Of a stretch of 64,000 nucleotides of DNA, positions 40,582 to 49,764 are shown piece after piece. The position numbers and the translations under genes were made by a program. The notes under the pieces were generated by a model, which saw nothing but the letters and a program-made list of their open reading frames with translations, had not been told where the DNA came from and did no database searches. Position 1 is the stretch's first letter; each line of letters starts with the position of its first letter. Origin of the DNA: Gilliamella sp. wkB108 (GTDB lineage Bacteria > Pseudomonadota > Gammaproteobacteria > Enterobacterales > Orbaceae); the NCBI RefSeq assembly GCF_001690195.1, contig NZ_LZGM01000016.1, positions 58,081 to 122,080 of the forward strand, written 5' to 3'.

Positions 40582-41685
40582 TTAAGCTAAAATGCGAAGC
40601 ATTCTTCGTAGTGGTTCAGCAGCTCCCCACAATAACTGATCACCTACAGTGAAAGCTGATAAAAACTCTTTCCCCATATTGAGCTTACGTAATCTACCTA
40701 CTGGTGTTGTTAGTGTGCCAGTCACTGCTGCTGGTGTAAGTTCTCGCATTGAGATCTCACGATCATTTGGTACAACTTTTACCCAATCATTATGTGCAGC
40801 AAGTAGTTTTTCTATTTCAGGTACGCTTATGTCTTTTTTCAATTTAATAGTGAAAGATTGACTATGACAACGCAGCGCACCAATACGGACACAAAGACCG
40901 TCAACAGGAATAATTTGACTGGTTCCTAAAATCTTATTGGTTTCAGCTTGCCCTTTCCACTCTTCCTTACTTTGACCATTATCAAGTGCTTTATCGATCC
41001 AAGGAATTAAACTTCCCGCTAATGGCACACCAAAATTATCGGTAGGTAAGCTACCATCTCGCATTTTTTGGGTAACTTTACGTTCAATATCTAAAATGGA
41101 TGAATGTGGATTTTGTAGCTCTTTAGCCACATCAGCATGTAACATACCCATTTGAGTTAATAATTCACGCATATGACGAGCGCCACCGCCTGAAGCTGCT
41201 TGATAGGTTGAAACCGAAATCCAATCGACAAGGTTTTCAGCGAACAAACCACCTAATGACATTAACATCAAACTAACAGTACAATTACCGCCAACAAATG
41301 TTTTAATCCCTTTGTCTAATGCTGTATGAATGTTAGCTTTGTTTACTGGATCTAATACGATGATGGCATCTTTTTCCATACGTAACGTTGATGCCGCATC
41401 GATCCAATAACCTTGCCAACCAGTGGCTCGTAATTTTGAATATATTTCAGAGGTATAATCGCCACCTTGGCAAGTTACAATGATATCTAATGCCTTTAAA
41501 GCATCAATATTATCTGCACTTTGTAATGTTCCTGTTTTACCACCAAATACAGGTGCAGCTTGTCCAGCTTGAGAAGTAGAAAAGAAAACAGGATTGATAT
41601 AATCGAAATCATGTTCTTCAACCATACGTTGCATAAGAACAGATCCAACCATTCCACGCCAACCGACAAAACCAACATTTTTCAT
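40582..41685 (-). CDS. asd: Aspartate-semialdehyde dehydrogenase
   Basis: 367 residues, the E. coli length. NADP loop [19 protein letters not shown], catalytic cysteine in [19 protein letters not shown] (about 129-147) and the catalytic histidine in [15 protein letters not shown] (about 268-282). It makes aspartate semialdehyde for lysine, threonine, methionine and diaminopimelate, and so for peptidoglycan. Single gene, ending in the shared terminator. GGAAA lies before the ATG. Confidence 0.96.
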   Translation of the reverse strand: MKNVGFVGWRGMVGSVLMQRMVEEHDFDYINPVFFSTSQAGQAAPVFGGKTGTLQSADNIDALKALDIIVTCQGGDYTSEIYSKLRATGWQGYWIDAASTLRMEKDAIIVLDPVNKANIHTALDKGIKTFVGGNCTVSLMLMSLGGLFAENLVDWISVSTYQAASGGGARHMRELLTQMGMLHADVAKELQNPHSSILDIERKVTQKMRDGSLPTDNFGVPLAGSLIPWIDKALDNGQSKEEWKGQAETNKILGTSQIIPVDGLCVRIGALRCHSQSFTIKLKKDISVPEIEKLLAAHNDWVKVVPNDREISMRELTPAAVTGTLTTPVGRLRKLNMGKEFLSAFTVGDQLLWGAAEPLRRMLRILA

Positions 41686-42229
41686 AGTTTATTTCCAATA
41701 AGTAGATGTTATATAGAGACAGATTATCTACTATTAAAACAAAATATTGTCATAAAACAAGTAAGATAAGAATTATTTTTGTAGATAGGTTAAAAATAAC
41801 GTGGTGTTATACATGCCCTTTGTTAGACATCAGTTAATGAATACTCTATTTTATATAACAATATAAAATATAACATCTTATCAACTGATTTATATCTTCT
41901 AATTGTTTAATAAAGTGATTTGTTGTTTATTTGATGGTCATTTTTGTGATTGATGAAACAGGCCTTTGCTAAATCTGGTATCAAAAGAAGAAAACAGAAA
42001 TGAAGAACAATCGGGTAGCGATTAATTGCCGTTGATTATATTTAGATTTTATTATATTGCTTTATTTGATTATTTTTCGGAAATCAAAAAAGATATTGGG
42101 TAGTAAAATTGGTTTACGAGGCTTGATTATTAATAATGAGAAAAGGCAAGCCTATCTTTTATGCGTTGTAAAAAATAGATTTGCCTTGTGTTAATACAGA
42201 TTAAAACTGTTTATTATCAACTATGATAC
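41686..42229. other. Gene-free 544-bp interval upstream of asd
   Basis: AT-rich, no intact frame. The asd promoter must lie at its left end. Between about 41950 and 42050 the plus strand reads in short protein-like bits broken by stops (FAKSGIKRRKQK, then RLIAVDYI), so a decayed gene is possible but not proven. A hairpin at 42143-42187 closes the region. Confidence 0.35.
42143..42187 (-). terminator. Probable terminator of the gfr-like operon
   Basis: On the minus strand AAGGCAA pairs with TTGCCTT, with CTAT/ATAG pairing inside, and TTTCTC follows. It lies about 43 bp past the last gene of the operon. The loop is long. Confidence 0.45.
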
Positions 42230-42661
42230 TTAAAAATCCTCTTCATTCTGTTGTCCGTTTGTCATAGAACTCATATTATATCGTTCAATTCCTTGATTAG
42301 CGGCTTGAACAATATCGGGTAATATTACGTCTAAATTGGCATCAGGTCTTTGAATAAAAGTCTCCAATAACATTGGAATATTTACACCTGTAACTATTTC
42401 CATATTTGGATAATCAGCGATCAAATTGATTAATGTATTAAATGGAGTACCTCCTTTTAAATCTACCAGGCATAAAACTTCGGGCGAAGTACTGATTAGT
42501 ACATCTAGTTTTTCTTTAATCTGTTGTTTAAATAAATCTAACGATTGACCCATCATAAATGGCACTGCTTCACATTGAGTCTGCTTGCCACAAATCATTT
42601 CTGCGGTTTCAATTAAACCCTTAGCTGCCATGCCATGAGTACTAACTAATACTGAAATCAT
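42230..42661 (-). CDS. PTS mannose-family IIA component (gfr-like operon)
   Basis: 143 residues. ISVLVSTHGMAAKGLIETAE carries the phospho-accepting His9, and VLCLVDLKGGTPFNTLI is the second signature. It is the last gene of an operon with two SIS-domain enzymes and IIB, IIC and IID. In Salmonella gfrABCDEF this combination imports and phosphorylates fructoselysine and glucoselysine. Cytoplasmic phosphate carrier between HPr and IIB. Confidence 0.85.
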   Translation of the reverse strand: MISVLVSTHGMAAKGLIETAEMICGKQTQCEAVPFMMGQSLDLFKQQIKEKLDVLISTSPEVLCLVDLKGGTPFNTLINLIADYPNMEIVTGVNIPMLLETFIQRPDANLDVILPDIVQAANQGIERYNMSSMTNGQQNEEDF

Positions 42662-42678
42662 GTATGTTGATCTCTCTG

Positions 42679-43677
42679 TTAATAATCTAAACGACGATAA
42701 TAACGGCGAATTGTCATTGGATGACGATTAAGATGTTCAACATAGGCATCAATTCGATTGTTTATCGCACGGAAAACAAATGGTGAAACGTTACCGCGAT
42801 ATTTTTCTGATATGCCCGGTAATTCATAATCTTTGGTATCAATAATGGTGTAATTACCACAAATTTGCGGTAAAAATTTGGCAACTCTTTCGCTTAATGG
42901 TCGCTGTGTGTCTTCCCCAACATAAACGGTTACTGCCGTATCGCGATCGATAACTTCTAATGTACCATGAAAGAATTCAGCAGCCTCAATTGATTTTGAA
43001 CGTAACCAATGTTGTTCTTCCCAATAACACATTGCATGAGAATATGTGGCTCCCCATTGATTACCAGCCCCAACAAAATAGTGCATGGCATCATTATGAT
43101 GCTTTTCTGCTACTTCTTGACCAAATTGGTCAGCTTTTTTGGCAACCGCGACAATATTTTTGGCAAAATGTTGATCCATTTCTTTATAAAAATCATCATA
43201 ATCAGGGAACTCATTCGCTAAATACATCAGACGGTCAGCAACCATGAAAAATTTTAGTTGTTCATTCATTGGATAAACAATGACATGATCGACAATTTCT
43301 TCTAATGGTGTGTTGGCTATATCCAAAAAGGCTAATATGGTAGCACCCACTTCGTTTTTAATTTTTTTCAAAGAATCAACCAGTTCTTGTGTTGATCCCG
43401 TAACTGAAGATATGATAATAAGTGTATCTTTGGTAATTCTTTTATTACCGGTTACCAGATATTCAGCCGCATTTTGTACAAAAGTTTCAATGGCTGATTT
43501 TTCTTTCATGTGAACAACAGCTTGCATTGATGAGGCATAAGTACCGCCAATACCTAACCAACAAACGTTGCTATAACCACGTTCACTTATCTGATCAATA
43601 AAATTATTGATCAGTGGACGTAATTTTAAAGCGCCATTCATGCTGTTTAATTCTTTTTGTTCGTCAAATTTTCTCAT
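42679..43677 (-). CDS. SIS-domain sugar-amine deglycase (FrlB/GfrE/GfrF-like)
   Basis: 332 residues with two SIS domains: WLGIGGTYASSMQAVVHM and LIIISSVTGSTQELVDSLKK in the first, MHYFVGAGNQWGATYSHAMC and IEAAEFFHGTLEVIDRDT in the second, the latter with the conserved Glu/His of fructosamine-6-phosphate deglycases. These enzymes split 6-phospho-fructoselysine or -glucoselysine into lysine and a hexose phosphate. Which Amadori or Heyns product is used is not shown. Located between IIA and a second SIS enzyme. Confidence 0.8.
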   Translation of the reverse strand: MRKFDEQKELNSMNGALKLRPLINNFIDQISERGYSNVCWLGIGGTYASSMQAVVHMKEKSAIETFVQNAAEYLVTGNKRITKDTLIIISSVTGSTQELVDSLKKIKNEVGATILAFLDIANTPLEEIVDHVIVYPMNEQLKFFMVADRLMYLANEFPDYDDFYKEMDQHFAKNIVAVAKKADQFGQEVAEKHHNDAMHYFVGAGNQWGATYSHAMCYWEEQHWLRSKSIEAAEFFHGTLEVIDRDTAVTVYVGEDTQRPLSERVAKFLPQICGNYTIIDTKDYELPGISEKYRGNVSPFVFRAINNRIDAYVEHLNRHPMTIRRYYRRLDY

Positions 43678-43688
43678 ATTTTAACCCT

Positions 43689-44759
43689 TTATATTTTAGA
43701 TTTAGTGATTACATCAAATTCTGGATAAGTTGATTTCTCCAGATCACGCCCTTTCAATTGTGAAACTTGATAACTGAGTAAGTGAATTGGAATTGTCATG
43801 AATAATGAAGATAATAGTTCGTCACAATTTATATTCAGAGATAAATCACTTCCCTGACTAGTGGCAGTTTTACCGGCATAAATAGTTGTGACGTTTTTGA
43901 CATATTTGTTTAAAAATTTTTTCAAAGCGTTGGCTCTTTGTTCTAATAAACCTTGAGGTTCAATAAAAATAATACTGTCATCTGAATGCAAACCTATATA
44001 AGGTCCGTGCATATACTCTTCTAATTCCTTAGCCAAAGCAGTGTTTTGCACGGTTTCAGTGAATTTAGTTTCTCCTTCTCTCGCAACGCCATATGTTGCG
44101 CCATATCCAATAAAAATAACTCTTTTGGCATGGAAAAATTGACTTAAGTTGTTACTTATCCAACTTTGTGATTGCTTGATTACTTGAGGTAGTAATTTGG
44201 CAATTTTTTGAATTTGGTTTAAATAACAGTTGAATTGGTCGTTAGTTAAACGACCAACTTTTAGACCAATCATCATGGCAATTAATATTAAATCTAGGAT
44301 AATGACACTATAACCTGCGCTAACATAAGGCATTTCTTCAATAGGCATACCCATTGATAAAACATGGTCACTTATCTTATATAACGGGCTATTAGGATCA
44401 CTGGTAAGAGAGTAGATGATTTGATTATTTTTTTGGAATTGTTCAACTAAGTGAATAGTTGAATAACTCTGCCCACCTTGTGATATTGCAAAATATAGCG
44501 TGTTTGAATCGTTGTAATTAAGGTAATTAGCTGCCATGGAGGGATCTTCAATATATACAGGCACCTTTAATAATTTACTCATTAAAGGCCTAGCTCCATA
44601 AGCAGCATTTGCACTGGAACCAGTAGCAAATAATACGATTGAATTTAGTTGTTTAACCTTATTTAAATCAATGATATTAGCAAATAACACTTGGTAATTA
44701 TCTAAAATATTTTGATAAAAATCAGGCTCTAGAGCTACATAATCTGCAATATTTTTCAT
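43689..44759 (-). CDS. Second SIS-domain deglycase-like enzyme
   Basis: 356 residues from the ATG at 44759, with GAGGT seven bases upstream; a longer frame overlaps the IID gene by 21 codons and is unlikely. SIS motifs: SIVLFATGSSANAAYGARPL, YFAISQGGQSYSTIHLVEQF, FIGYGATYGVAREGETKFTE and ELEEYMHGPYIGL, the last typical of the GlmS-isomerase/FrlB/AgaS group. Paired deglycases occur in gfr-type operons (GfrE and GfrF), one for each adduct, so a division of labour with the neighbouring gene is likely. Confidence 0.78.
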   Translation of the reverse strand: MKNIADYVALEPDFYQNILDNYQVLFANIIDLNKVKQLNSIVLFATGSSANAAYGARPLMSKLLKVPVYIEDPSMAANYLNYNDSNTLYFAISQGGQSYSTIHLVEQFQKNNQIIYSLTSDPNSPLYKISDHVLSMGMPIEEMPYVSAGYSVIILDLILIAMMIGLKVGRLTNDQFNCYLNQIQKIAKLLPQVIKQSQSWISNNLSQFFHAKRVIFIGYGATYGVAREGETKFTETVQNTALAKELEEYMHGPYIGLHSDDSIIFIEPQGLLEQRANALKKFLNKYVKNVTTIYAGKTATSQGSDLSLNINCDELLSSLFMTIPIHLLSYQVSQLKGRDLEKSTYPEFDVITKSKI

Positions 44760-44773
44760 TACTTTTACCTCAA

Positions 44774-45595
44774 CTATCCTAATAAACCACTCCAAGCCCC
44801 AAAAATGCCAATAGCTGCGATTAATAACAGGATCCAATGAGCCTTTAGCCCCTTCTTGACTAATACAAAGATAAATATCGTGAAGAGTAAAGGTAAGATT
44901 TGCGGCACAATATCATCAAAGATAGCTTGCAATGACGAGGCATTATCGCCAGATCCTATCTGGAGAGGCATGTTTAATGTCACCATTGTGGCAACCATGG
45001 AACCAACTACGCAAAGTCCTAATACCGATGCACCATAAGATAATTTGTCCATTAATCCCGTTTTTTGTACTTTTTCAATAAACGATGAACCAATGTTATA
45101 TCCTATAAGTAAACCAAAATAACGCGCTAAAATAGCTGGTATATTGAAAATTAATAAAAATAGAAGTGGACCTAAAATATTGCCTTGCATCGCCAAAGAT
45201 GTACCAATACCAGTGGCAATAACGCGTAAAGTACCCCAGAAGAATGAGTCACCTAATCCACTCAATGGTCCCATGAGCGCTATTTTGACATCATTAATTG
45301 TACTTTTATCAAAATTTTCATCCGTGGCATTTTGTTCTTCCATAGCAATACAAATGCCTAAAGGAAAAGTGATTAACCATGGTGTGACATTATAAAATTC
45401 AAGGTGACGTTGATAAGCATCTGTCAGATCTACTTTGTTATTTCCATAGATTTTATCTAAAGCGGGACGCATGGCATAAGAATAACCTAAGTTCATTTGT
45501 CTTTCATAATTCCATGACCATTCGGCGGTGAATGAGCGCCAGAAAGTTCTTGTCAATTCTTTATTGGTTATTAATTTAGAATTCTTCGTTTTCAT
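44774..45595 (-). CDS. PTS mannose-family IID component (gfr-like operon)
   Basis: 273 residues. SFTAEWSWNYERQMNLGYSY, the acidic ICIAMEEQNATDENFDKS and ALMGPLSGLGDSFFWG are IID signatures; the rest is membrane helices. It overlaps the end of the IIC gene by 20 bp, which indicates coupled translation. It forms the sugar channel with IIC. Confidence 0.87.
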   Translation of the reverse strand: MKTKNSKLITNKELTRTFWRSFTAEWSWNYERQMNLGYSYAMRPALDKIYGNNKVDLTDAYQRHLEFYNVTPWLITFPLGICIAMEEQNATDENFDKSTINDVKIALMGPLSGLGDSFFWGTLRVIATGIGTSLAMQGNILGPLLFLLIFNIPAILARYFGLLIGYNIGSSFIEKVQKTGLMDKLSYGASVLGLCVVGSMVATMVTLNMPLQIGSGDNASSLQAIFDDIVPQILPLLFTIFIFVLVKKGLKAHWILLLIAAIGIFGAWSGLLG

Positions 45596-46412
45596 AATCG
45601 ATCTCCTGTGTGGCTAATACATTGCCTGTCTGGTTTTTTAACTCTTGACTGCTATCTTCTATTGTTCCTTTTTTGCCATTATATGCAGAGTAACCGGTTA
45701 AGACTAAAGCGGCACAGGCACCAAAAATAGCAACACCAGTAACAGGTACTTTCATGTATACAGCTAAAGCAAAGCCAAGAATAAAAAAGGTGGTATTGGT
45801 TTTTTTAATCATGATTTTCATTAACATGGCAAAACCAAATGCTGGTAATAAGCCTGTTGCAATACTTAAACCGTCAATAATGAATTTAGGGATCATTTCA
45901 AGTAGATTATTAACTGCTGAACTACCAAACAGATAGGAAAGCCCCACAACTAGGCCAATTGGAATATTAATTGAAATAAACCCGCCTAATAGATTCATTC
46001 TATCCATGCCTTTACCATTGCCCTCACTAGCGTATTGATCTGCTTTGTGAACAAAATAAGGAAGGATGAAAAGGAAACATAAGTTTTTAACTAATAAAAC
46101 CAACGATGCAATTGGGATACATAATGGTAATGCAATCTCTGCACTTTTACCTGCACCAATGGCAAAGGCGGTTCCTAAAACACTACCTGAAATAAGTTCA
46201 GGCGGAATAGATGCGCCGATAGAAAACGATCCGACTAATGCTAATTCTAACGATGCGCCGATCATAATGCCTTGTGTTATGTCCCCCATGACTAAACCGG
46301 TTAAAGTACAAGTCACTAAAGGTCTTGATAGCATTGATGAACCTAGAAAATATTCACCGTTTGCTAACATCGCAATCAAAGCTAAAACAACTGCTGTTAA
46401 TTCGATACTCAT
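45576..46412 (-). CDS. PTS mannose-family IIC component (gfr-like operon)
   Basis: 278 residues, about seven to nine helices. FLGSSMLSRPLVTCTLTGLV, GASLELALVGSFSIGASIPP and AFGFAMLMKIMIKK are typical of IIC. The C-terminal tail (about 245-278) is acidic and polar, longer than usual. It follows IIB by 17 bp. Confidence 0.87.
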   Translation of the reverse strand: MSIELTAVVLALIAMLANGEYFLGSSMLSRPLVTCTLTGLVMGDITQGIMIGASLELALVGSFSIGASIPPELISGSVLGTAFAIGAGKSAEIALPLCIPIASLVLLVKNLCFLFILPYFVHKADQYASEGNGKGMDRMNLLGGFISINIPIGLVVGLSYLFGSSAVNNLLEMIPKFIIDGLSIATGLLPAFGFAMLMKIMIKKTNTTFFILGFALAVYMKVPVTGVAIFGACAALVLTGYSAYNGKKGTIEDSSQELKNQTGNVLATQEIDYENEEF

Positions 46413-46429
46413 TTTTCGTACCCTCTAAA

Positions 46430-46897
46430 CTATTTTTCAAATTTTTGCCTTGATTCATTCGGTATTTGTTGAATGTAGATATCAATGCCGTCTTGTTGTA
46501 ATGCTGTTAATAAATCCGCTTCTTGCTCGGTTAGATTGATGGTTTTAGAGTAATTTTTAGTGCCTTCTCGAGGTTTAGTTCCACCTAAATTGAGGCTTGT
46601 GATTTTATTTTTTATACCTCGAATTAACTTGTTCGCATCTTCGACAGATTCAACTACGATAAGTAATTGATATTTGTCTGTTACCCCTGAATTTATTGCT
46701 TCAATACTGTCATCAATTGATTTCATGACTAGTTTTGCATGTTCAGGTTTAGCTAAACGAATCGCTGATTTTCGAAGTTCATCATTAGCTACCGCATCAT
46801 TAGCGACTAATATGGTGTTAGCGCTTACATTTTCGAACCATGAAACAACAACTTGACCATGCAATAAGCGATGATCTACCCGTAACAATTTAATCAT
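46430..46897 (-). CDS. PTS mannose-family IIB component (gfr-like operon)
   Basis: 155 residues. IKLLRVDHRLLHGQVVVSWF puts the phosphorylated histidine at residue 13. The end, DIYIQQIPNESRQKF, is also typical. It starts 12 bp after the second GntR gene, with GGGAGG upstream, so regulators and transport genes share a transcript. Confidence 0.88.
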   Translation of the reverse strand: MIKLLRVDHRLLHGQVVVSWFENVSANTILVANDAVANDELRKSAIRLAKPEHAKLVMKSIDDSIEAINSGVTDKYQLLIVVESVEDANKLIRGIKNKITSLNLGGTKPREGTKNYSKTINLTEQEADLLTALQQDGIDIYIQQIPNESRQKFEK

Positions 46898-46909
46898 TGG
46901 TTTTCCTCC

Positions 46910-47593
46910 CTATGTGAAATCGACCACATATTTAGTATTACTAGCGAATTTGTATTCAATGGCAATAGGTTCGCTATTAATATCAAAATAGTGATTAGAA
47001 ATTTTAAATAATGGGTCATTAATATTAATTCGTAGCTGTTTAGCTAATTCCGCATTAGCTACAATCAGTTGTAGATCTTGTTCTAATTTGTCGACTTTTT
47101 TCTTGCCTGAATTAGTAATTTCAAGTGCTGATAGCACTTTTATTATTGAAATTTGGAAATCCGGAAAATGGCTAAGAGGTAGGAGAAAAATTTCTTTTAC
47201 AACGCTGTTTTTTGCTACTTCTAAAAAACTAATATAATAAATTAATTCAGACGGTTTTAACTTTAATAACTGGCTATAATAAGTGCCAGCTTGTCTTAAG
47301 TAACTATCTTTGATCACCTTTTTATGATGTTGGTATGTATGAGGTTTAATAATACCTGTCATTTCTAAGATATTTTGAGTTGAAAGCGTTGGAGCAACAA
47401 ACAGACCTACTCCTTTTTTCCTCACCACCATATTTTGTTCTACTAAGCGATCAATGGCTTTTCTAATTGTTGTCCTACTGACATCATAATCTTTTTGTAG
47501 CTGAACTTCGGGCGGTAATTCTGCACCTACCCCGTAGCGTCCAGTTGTTATCTGCTCCATTAAATGAGCTGTTACTTTTTCAAATAAACTCAT
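46910..47593 (-). CDS. GntR-family regulator, downstream of two
   Basis: 227 residues. Winged helix at about 3-68 (VTAHLMEQITTGRYGVGAEL, LQKDYDVSRTTIRKAIDRLV, VRKKGVGLFVAP), then a UTRA-like ligand domain ending IAIEYKFASNTKYVVDF. Its ATG overlaps the stop of the preceding GntR gene (ATGA). Tandem GntR genes leading a PTS operon is unusual: Salmonella gfr is driven by a sigma-54 activator instead. Confidence 0.83.
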   Translation of the reverse strand: MSLFEKVTAHLMEQITTGRYGVGAELPPEVQLQKDYDVSRTTIRKAIDRLVEQNMVVRKKGVGLFVAPTLSTQNILEMTGIIKPHTYQHHKKVIKDSYLRQAGTYYSQLLKLKPSELIYYISFLEVAKNSVVKEIFLLPLSHFPDFQISIIKVLSALEITNSGKKKVDKLEQDLQLIVANAELAKQLRININDPLFKISNHYFDINSEPIAIEYKFASNTKYVVDFT

Positions 47594-48312
47594 TTATTTT
47601 TTTCCCGGTAATCGAAAATGTTTTTAGCAGATAAATGATATCTAAATCTATTACCAACTAAATATTGATCGGTATGTTCAAACGGTTGGAAATTGGCATC
47701 AAAACTGTAACTAGATACTTTATAAATCGGCGTTCCTTCGCTTACTTGTAGATATTTTGCTTTATCTTCTGTTGCCGCTTCATAGGTGATCTCTTCACGA
47801 CCGTGACTTGGCATCAAATGATAGTGATCTTTCAAAAATTGATAGAGAGAAATATTGTTTAAATCAACTTGATCTAAATTTTTGAAGTTTTCTGATAATA
47901 AGTAGGTGATCTCATAAGATAAAGGATTTTCACCTAATAAACGTTGTCTGATAATTCTAATTAATTGTTTATTTGAACAAAAGAAGGTTCTCAATTCGGC
48001 TGGCATTTTGATGATTTGGTTAGAGAGGACTTTTATTTTAATTTGAACATCATTTTCTTTTTTTACCTCTTCACTAAATGAAGACATTTTTAGCATATTA
48101 ATTTCAAAAACTTTTTGACGTTCCAAATTTTTATCGTTTTGGAATAAATAGCCTTCCAATGCTAGATCATTTAATGCTTTTCTCACTGTCGTTCGACTCA
48201 CACCAAAATATTCGGCTAGACTACGTTCTGTCGATTTTTCCTTAATAACAGCTGGATTTGCTCTAATTTGCTCTTCAACATACGTTTTTGAAGCAATATC
48301 ACGATATTCCAA
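47590..48312 (-). CDS. GntR-family regulator, first of two
   Basis: About 241 residues if the TTG at 48312 is used: GGGAG lies eight bases upstream, whereas the GTG at 48321 nearly touches it. The winged helix (EKSTERSLAEYFGVSRTTVR, KALNDLALEGYLFQ) begins further from the N-terminus than usual. The UTRA domain includes IRIIRQRLLGENPLSYEITY and PIYKVSSYSFDA. It heads the operon of GntR-GntR-IIB-IIC-IID-SIS-SIS-IIA. The two regulators are related in fold but differ in sequence, so may sense different ligands. Confidence 0.8.
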   Translation of the reverse strand: MEYRDIASKTYVEEQIRANPAVIKEKSTERSLAEYFGVSRTTVRKALNDLALEGYLFQNDKNLERQKVFEINMLKMSSFSEEVKKENDVQIKIKVLSNQIIKMPAELRTFFCSNKQLIRIIRQRLLGENPLSYEITYLLSENFKNLDQVDLNNISLYQFLKDHYHLMPSHGREEITYEAATEDKAKYLQVSEGTPIYKVSSYSFDANFQPFEHTDQYLVGNRFRYHLSAKNIFDYREKNK

Positions 48313-48321
48313 AGAACACAC

Positions 48322-48972
48322 TCCCTTTATGGGTTTTTTTATTCAATAGATATATCTTAATCTACATAATATTGCTTATAAAAGAAATGAAAAAATACAT
48401 GTTAGCTATTTTTAGTACCAAAATTGTTACAGCGATCACAATTTTCACTTTTTATGAAATTAAAAAAAGAAGATCAAAATAGGGATGATAATCAGAAGTC
48501 GTAAAGCTAAGTACCAATTACAAAATAAGTTGTTATAGAGATAAGTGATCGTTGATATAATCAAAAAATGGGTTTTACTTTTTATAATATTGCAACTTGA
48601 TTAAAAGATCGGTTTGGGTATTTTTATAGTGGATAATCATCATCAGTTACTTATTCATCAACTCTTTATATTGCAACATAAACAGATATTAGTGGGTAAT
48701 ATTAAAGGTAACAATATTAAAAAAGGAACAGGTAAAATATATAGAAACAGGACTTTTATTTAAAAGATATTAGTTATGGGTGAATAGATGATTAAAAAAA
48801 CAATGAATAACGATTCTCGTGTACTGGAAGTTAAAGGAATATTGTTATTTTTTAATGATGATTTATGCAAAGATACTTGGACTTTTATCATTTGATCTTT
48901 TGATACAAATAAGAGTTCTGCTTAGAAGAAATGATATAAAATGTAGGTTATTTGAAATATCAAGTAAATAAA
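48322..48972. other. Gene-poor stretch upstream of the gfr-like operon
   Basis: AT-rich, no convincing gene. The operon promoter should be near its left end. A 64-codon plus-strand frame ends at 48482 but lacks a good ribosome site. From about 48788 a short plus-strand frame (MIKKTMNNDSRVLEV) runs to a stop at 48895 and may be the decayed start of the pseudogene that follows. Confidence 0.35.
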
Positions 48973-49248
48973 ATGACAGATTTTGTCTATGTAACAAAAC
49001 AACGAGTTCGCCATATTTGAGGATACGAAGTTTATTCAGCTGGAAGATCATATACTGGTTATGAAGATGCAGATGCTAAATATAAAATATACACTAAATT
49101 TGGCTGGGATATTCCTTATAAATAAGGTGCTATCTATTTATATATTAACTCAATTTGTGATGAATATTTAAATCAGGCTATTTTAAGTGATAAAGATAGA
49201 GATAGTTTAATCAGTAAAGTGATAAATGCTGAAAAATTTTATGGCTGA
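48973..49248 (+). pseudogene. Decayed unidentified gene with two in-frame stops
   Basis: One frame of 91 codons reads as coherent protein (MTDFVYVTKQRVRHI, then GYEVYSAGRSYTGYEDADAK, then GAIYLYINSICDEYLNQAIL) but is broken by TGA at 49018-49020 and TAA at 49123-49125 before ending at TGA 49246. Codon-like continuity across both stops argues for a former gene. I do not recognise the family. It lies in otherwise gene-poor DNA with a dispersed repeat just after it. Confidence 0.45.
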
Positions 49249-49287
49249 ATTTCGAATAGTATTTAGAGGTTGAATTCAGCGCTATCT

Positions 49288-49327
49288 TTATACTAAAACA
49301 TATAGCTAACCTGAAACATCTTTACGG
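49288..49327 (+). repeat. Dispersed 40-bp repeat, copy 2
   Basis: TTATACTAAAACATATAGCT followed by AACCTGAAA and TTTACGG; same length and strand as the copies at 35331 and 51633, differing at a few positions. Confidence 0.6.
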
Positions 49328-49389
49328 TTCATTAAACTCTATATGTATCATTTTAAATCAGACTTAAATCAAACTGAAACTGATTCAAT

Positions 49390-49420
49390 AAAAAAGCCCA
49401 CTCAAAGAGCAGGCTTTTCT
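49390..49420 (-). terminator. Terminator in repeat unit 1 (distal)
   Basis: AAAAAAGCC and GGCTTTT with inner CTC/GAG pairing. Slightly degenerate A tract (one C on the plus strand at 49419). Confidence 0.75.
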
Positions 49421-49558
49421 ATTTGAAATTGGTCGGCGAGAGAGGATGACTCGCATTAACATGCTCGCCCTACGGGTCGTTGCTAAAGCAACGTTGTCTC
49501 GCTACGCTCGGCTCGAACCTCCGGTCGGTTCGAATCTAACTAAAATTGATTCAATAAT

Positions 49559-49589
49559 AAAAAAGCCTACTCAAAGAGCAGGCTTTTTT
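49559..49589 (-). terminator. Terminator in repeat unit 2
   Basis: AAAAAAGCC and GGCTTTTTT with inner CTC/GAG pairing; one base differs from the other copies (GCCT versus GCCC). Confidence 0.85.
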
Positions 49590-49724
49590 ATTTGAAATTG
49601 GTCGGCGAGAGAGGATGACTCGCATTAACATGCTCGCCCTACGGGTCGTTGCTAAAGCAACGTTGTCTCGCTACGCTCGGCTCGAACCTCCGGTCGGTTC
49701 GAATCTAACTAAAACTGATTCAAT

Positions 49725-49755
49725 AAAAAAGCCCACTCAAAGAGCAGGCTTTTTT
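49725..49755 (-). terminator. Terminator directly after tRNA-Pro
   Basis: AAAAAAGCC pairs with GGCTTTTTT, ending 10 bp past the tRNA-Pro CCA. It should end most tRNA operon transcripts; read-through would enter the repeats. Confidence 0.9.
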
Positions 49756-49764
49756 ATTTGAAAT

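Noticed and set aside
48288..48482. 64-codon plus-strand frame upstream of the GntR genes
   Set aside because: It begins inside the GntR gene on the other strand, lacks a ribosome site and reads as low-complexity hydrophobic and lysine-rich sequence.
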